Positions 61,309-64,000 of a DNA stretch of 64,000 bases are shown piece after piece. Source of the DNA: Clostridiaceae bacterium Marseille-Q4145 (GTDB lineage: Bacteria; Bacillota; Clostridia; Lachnospirales; Lachnospiraceae); contig JAGTTP010000001.1 in NCBI GenBank assembly GCA_018223365.1, forward strand, positions 682,001 through 746,000, read 5' to 3'. Each line of letters starts with the position of its first letter. Within the stretch, counting starts at the first letter, position 1. Under the pieces are notes generated by a model. That model searched no databases. It saw only the letters and a program-made list of their open reading frames with translations, and was not told where the DNA came from. The translations under genes and the position numbers were made by a program.

Positions 61309-61845
61309 TTACAGAAGTTCCAGATAATCCGCCTCCGTAAAACGATGATAAATCGTATGTCCCATTTCCATATGAATACAATAGTAATATTCGTCATGTT
61401 CTGCATTGTGAAAATGAATGGCATAATCAAAATCAGATCCTGCAGGCATCTTCTCACAGATATACTCCGGATCATATTTCTTAAAGATCTCACAGATCTC
61501 CCCCAATGTGCAGGCATGCTTTGTCTGAAACAGTTCAATGAGCTCTTTTAAGAAAGCTGGTGTCTCCACATGCTCATGTACCCACTTCGCACCTTCCGGT
61601 GGAATACTGATCTCAATCCGCTCTGCATGGCTGCTGAACTTCAGCTTTCCAAGATCTGTTTTTTCTTCAAACTCTCCCTTGAGCAGATCAAGCATTTTCT
61701 GAGCATTCTGAGCAGATGTTCCCAGAATCTCATTTAAGGATGCTACCGGATAATAAAGACGCACCGTCTCCGGCGCATAACCAAGCTTTAACTGCGCTTC
61801 CTTTACCTGATCTGTCATATTTTTTATCAGACGTTTTCTGTTCAT
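61309..61845 (-). CDS. DUF3877 family protein
   Basis: 178 residues, matching the length of DUF3877 proteins of Clostridia. Soluble, mixed alpha/beta, with LKLGYAPETVRLYYPVASLNEILGT and a C-terminal DYAIHFHNAEHDEYYYCIHMEMGHTIYHRF block rich in His and Tyr, which might bind metal. No function known. Separated from both neighbours by hairpins, so it is probably monocistronic. Confidence 0.8.
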   Translation of the reverse strand: MNRKRLIKNMTDQVKEAQLKLGYAPETVRLYYPVASLNEILGTSAQNAQKMLDLLKGEFEEKTDLGKLKFSSHAERIEISIPPEGAKWVHEHVETPAFLKELIELFQTKHACTLGEICEIFKKYDPEYICEKMPAGSDFDYAIHFHNAEHDEYYYCIHMEMGHTIYHRFTEADYLELL

Positions 61846-61911
61846 TCTATAATTTCTCCATTCAACATTTTTCTATGAGCATTATGAAATAGCAAAGGAA
61901 AAATGTCAATC

Positions 61912-61938
61912 AAAAAGACGTCCCCTTCCGGAGACGCC
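61912..61938 (-). terminator. Terminator of the V-type ATP synthase operon
   Basis: GGCGTCTCC-GGAA-GGGGACGTC stem followed by TTTTT, 12 nt after the stop codon of subunit D. Confidence 0.88.
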
Positions 61939-61949
61939 TTCTCTCTCAA

Positions 61950-62639
61950 CTACTCTGTCTCAATCTCAACAGGATAGCCGGTCTTTTTTTCTTTATAATG
62001 ATGTGCCTCTTCAAGCATCATGTCTTTGACCTTCATCAGACGGATCTGAGTCGATCTCTCATTCTCGTCAAGCTTCATGGTAATATACTTGATATTCTCC
62101 TGCGCCTGGGGAATAATGACATGCTCCAGCGCATTTACACGACGTCTGGTTTTCTCAATCTCTGATGCCATCAGCTGGCAGGCCTTTTCGGTCTCAGCCA
62201 ATTTCAGCATATCCGGCAAAATATCTGCCAGGGATTTTACTGCATCATCCAGATCTCCGGAAGTAAATGCAAAGCCATAGGAATAGATATCATTCTCATC
62301 GGCGGTTCTCGTCTTATACTCGAATACCGGGATATCCACACTCATGACGTTTTTGCTGGATGTCTCCAGATATACCTCCTGCTTCGGTGCCATCAGTGCG
62401 GTATGAAGAGTCTCCTCCGACATACCTGCCTTGGCAATAACGAAGTTTTTATTGGCGGCCTGAATACCTGCTTCCACCTTCTGGCGGAGTGCCATGTTTT
62501 CCCGTACCAGATCCAGAAACTGACGCATCAGTTCATCACGTTTGTCTTTCAGAAGCTTGTGCCCCTTGGTCGCTGTCACCAGTTTTTTCTTCTGGCGGGT
62601 CAGCTCCATTCGGGTCGGGTTCACCTGTGTAGATGCCAC
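61950..62639 (-). CDS. atpD: V-type ATP synthase subunit D
   Basis: 229 residues. The N-terminal signature NPTRMELTRQKKKLVTATKGHKLLKDKRDELMRQFL and a long coiled coil form the central rotor stalk of V/A-type ATPases. Last gene of the operon, 13 nt downstream of subunit B. In anaerobic Clostridia these enzymes often use Na+; the ion cannot be inferred from subunit D. Confidence 0.95.
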   Translation of the reverse strand: MASTQVNPTRMELTRQKKKLVTATKGHKLLKDKRDELMRQFLDLVRENMALRQKVEAGIQAANKNFVIAKAGMSEETLHTALMAPKQEVYLETSSKNVMSVDIPVFEYKTRTADENDIYSYGFAFTSGDLDDAVKSLADILPDMLKLAETEKACQLMASEIEKTRRRVNALEHVIIPQAQENIKYITMKLDENERSTQIRLMKVKDMMLEEAHHYKEKKTGYPVEIETE

Positions 62640-62652
62640 GTGCAGTCACCTC

Positions 62653-64000
62653 CTACTTTCCGTAGTACTGATCCAGGAACTTGTCATCGATACGTTTCAG
62701 CTCGCTTCTCGGCAGGATAGAGAGTAATTTCCATCCGATATTCAGAGTATCTTCGATATCTCTGTCTGCCTGGAATCCCTGAGATACGTATTCTTTCTCA
62801 AACTCATCTGCAAATTTTGCATAGATCAGGTCGATATCAGAAAGAGCCGCCTCACCAAGAATGGTCATAAGCTCTTTTGCATCTTTACCTCGCGCATAAG
62901 CAGCAAACAACTGGTTCAGTGTATTCGAATGATCCGCACGGGTCTTGCCCTCACCGATACCTTTATCTTTCAGACGGGACAGGGATGGCAGTACATCGAT
63001 CGGCGGGTTAATTCCTTTTCTGTAAAGCTCACGGCTTAAGATGATCTGGCCCTCGGTAATGTAACCGGTCAGGTCAGGGATCGGATGCGTCTTATCATCC
63101 TCAGGCATGGTCAGAATCGGAATCATGGTAATGGAACCTTCTTTGCCCTTCTGACGTCCTGCACGTTCATACATCTGAGCCAGGTCTGTATACATGTAAC
63201 CCGGATAACCACGACGTCCCGGAACCTCTTTACGCGCTGCGGAAATCTCACGAAGTGCATCTGCGTAGTTGGTAATATCCGTCAGGATAACCAGAACGTG
63301 CATGTCTTTCTCAAATGCCAGGTACTCAGCTGCGGTCAGTGCCATACGCGGAGTTGCGATACGCTCTACTGCCGGGTCATTTGCCAGGTTAATGAACAGA
63401 ACGGTTCTGTCCAGCGCTCCGGTCTCGCGGAAACTCTCTACGAAGAAGTTGGACTCCTCGAAGGTAATACCCATAGCTGCGAATACTACTGCGAACTTCT
63501 CATCCTTGCCTCTTACCTTTGCCTGTCTTGCAATCTGTGCTGCAAGCTGTGCATGCGGAAGACCGGAAGCGGAGAAGATCGGAAGCTTCTGTCCACGAAC
63601 CAGAGTGTTCAGTCCATCGATTGCAGAAACACCGGTCTGAATGAACTCGTTCGGGTAACTTCTTGCTGCCGGGTTCATCGGAAGACCGTTGATATCCAGT
63701 CTCTTATCCGGAAGAATTTCAGGACCACCATCGATGGGACGACCCATACCATCGAAGACACGGCCAAGCATATCTTCAGATGCACCCAGCTCCATACTTC
63801 TTCCAAGAAAACGTACCTTACTGTTAGAAAGGTTGATACCGGTAGAGCTCTCGAAAAGCTGTACCATAGCATCCGTACCATTTACCTCAAGCACCTTACA
63901 ACGGCGGGTTTCTCCGTTTGCAAGCTCGATCTCTCCAAGCTCGTCATACGTAACTCCTTCTACGCCCTGCACCAGCATCAGCGGTCCGGCTACTTCCTGT
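62653..64000 (-). CDS. atpB: V-type ATP synthase subunit B (5' end outside window)
   Basis: At least 448 residues; the reading frame stays open to the window edge (QEVAGPL precedes MLVQGVEGVTYDELGEIELANG), so the real start lies beyond 64000. Motifs GLPHAQLAAQIARQA (degenerate P-loop of the non-catalytic subunit), GRRGYPGYMYTDLAQMYERAG and SLSRLKDKGIGEGKTRADHSN. Regulatory, non-catalytic nucleotide-binding subunit of the head. Confidence 0.95.
   Translation of the reverse strand, partial: QEVAGPLMLVQGVEGVTYDELGEIELANGETRRCKVLEVNGTDAMVQLFESSTGINLSNSKVRFLGRSMELGASEDMLGRVFDGMGRPIDGGPEILPDKRLDINGLPMNPAARSYPNEFIQTGVSAIDGLNTLVRGQKLPIFSASGLPHAQLAAQIARQAKVRGKDEKFAVVFAAMGITFEESNFFVESFRETGALDRTVLFINLANDPAVERIATPRMALTAAEYLAFEKDMHVLVILTDITNYADALREISAARKEVPGRRGYPGYMYTDLAQMYERAGRQKGKEGSITMIPILTMPEDDKTHPIPDLTGYITEGQIILSRELYRKGINPPIDVLPSLSRLKDKGIGEGKTRADHSNTLNQLFAAYARGKDAKELMTILGEAALSDIDLIYAKFADEFEKEYVSQGFQADRDIEDTLNIGWKLLSILPRSELKRIDDKFLDQYYGK

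Overview
The window is a low-to-mid G+C Gram-positive chromosome segment, most likely from a gut Lachnospiraceae (Clostridia: Blautia, Dorea or Mediterraneibacter-like). Support for this includes cohesin/dockerin surface proteins, a V-type ATP synthase, meso-diaminopimelate dehydrogenase, an ECF-type vitamin transporter, SleB/VanW envelope proteins and strong AGGAGG ribosome sites. The genus cannot be fixed from sequence reading alone. Most genes in the first 35 kb lie on the minus strand.

Layout. 1-2.6 kb: edge of a mobile element or prophage, with small minus-strand genes, a tRNA with anticodon CAT and a small helix-turn-helix protein. 2.6-15 kb: a locus that I interpret as a cobamide (vitamin B12) acquisition island. 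It holds two near-duplicate secreted GLUG/cohesin-like/dockerin proteins and a membrane-anchored cohesin protein. Each of these two transcription units is preceded by its own cobalamin riboswitch plus a strong terminator. Next to them lie a TIM-barrel protein resembling the cobamide-remodelling enzyme CbiR, a DUF4430 (transcobalamin-like) lipoprotein, and an ECF transporter (S, fused double ATPase, T). 15-32.8 kb: housekeeping and envelope genes (SleB-like hydrolases, TrmL, aminotransferase with AsnC-type regulator, AIR-synthase-like protein, VanW protein, exonuclease, B12-domain radical SAM protein, two tRNA-Gly, TrmH, PfkA, DnaE, HPr-like protein, S1-domain protein, acyl-ACP thioesterase).

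32.8-33.1 kb contains a gene-free stretch with a strong promoter and a 12-bp-stem terminator that looks like a small RNA or leader. 33.2-41.5 kb: D-2-hydroxyacid dehydrogenase, ABC-F protein, methyltransferase, Nif11-like small protein, diaminopimelate dehydrogenase with a LysR regulator, PurA, YoaK-family protein. 41.5-46.2 kb: a potassium module with KdpE/KdpD-like regulators and Trk/Ktr transport subunits but no Kdp ATPase, followed by a MITE-like element. 46.5-54.2 kb: a DUF2284 protein, three MATE exporters, an HD hydrolase, fructose-bisphosphate aldolase and a trigger-factor-like lipoprotein. 54.3-64 kb: a membrane protein, a two-component system, metK under a SAM-I riboswitch, a dicarboxylate symporter, MurA, a DUF3877 protein, and V-type ATP synthase subunits D and B (B runs off the window).

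How the key genes may work together (inference): when cobalamin is scarce the riboswitches allow synthesis of a membrane-anchored cohesin and of secreted dockerin proteins that could dock onto it. The lipoprotein and ECF transporter would import corrinoids and the CbiR-like enzyme would open imported cobamides for remodelling. The cobalamin riboswitches and the domain content are visible in the sequence; the joint role is a hypothesis.
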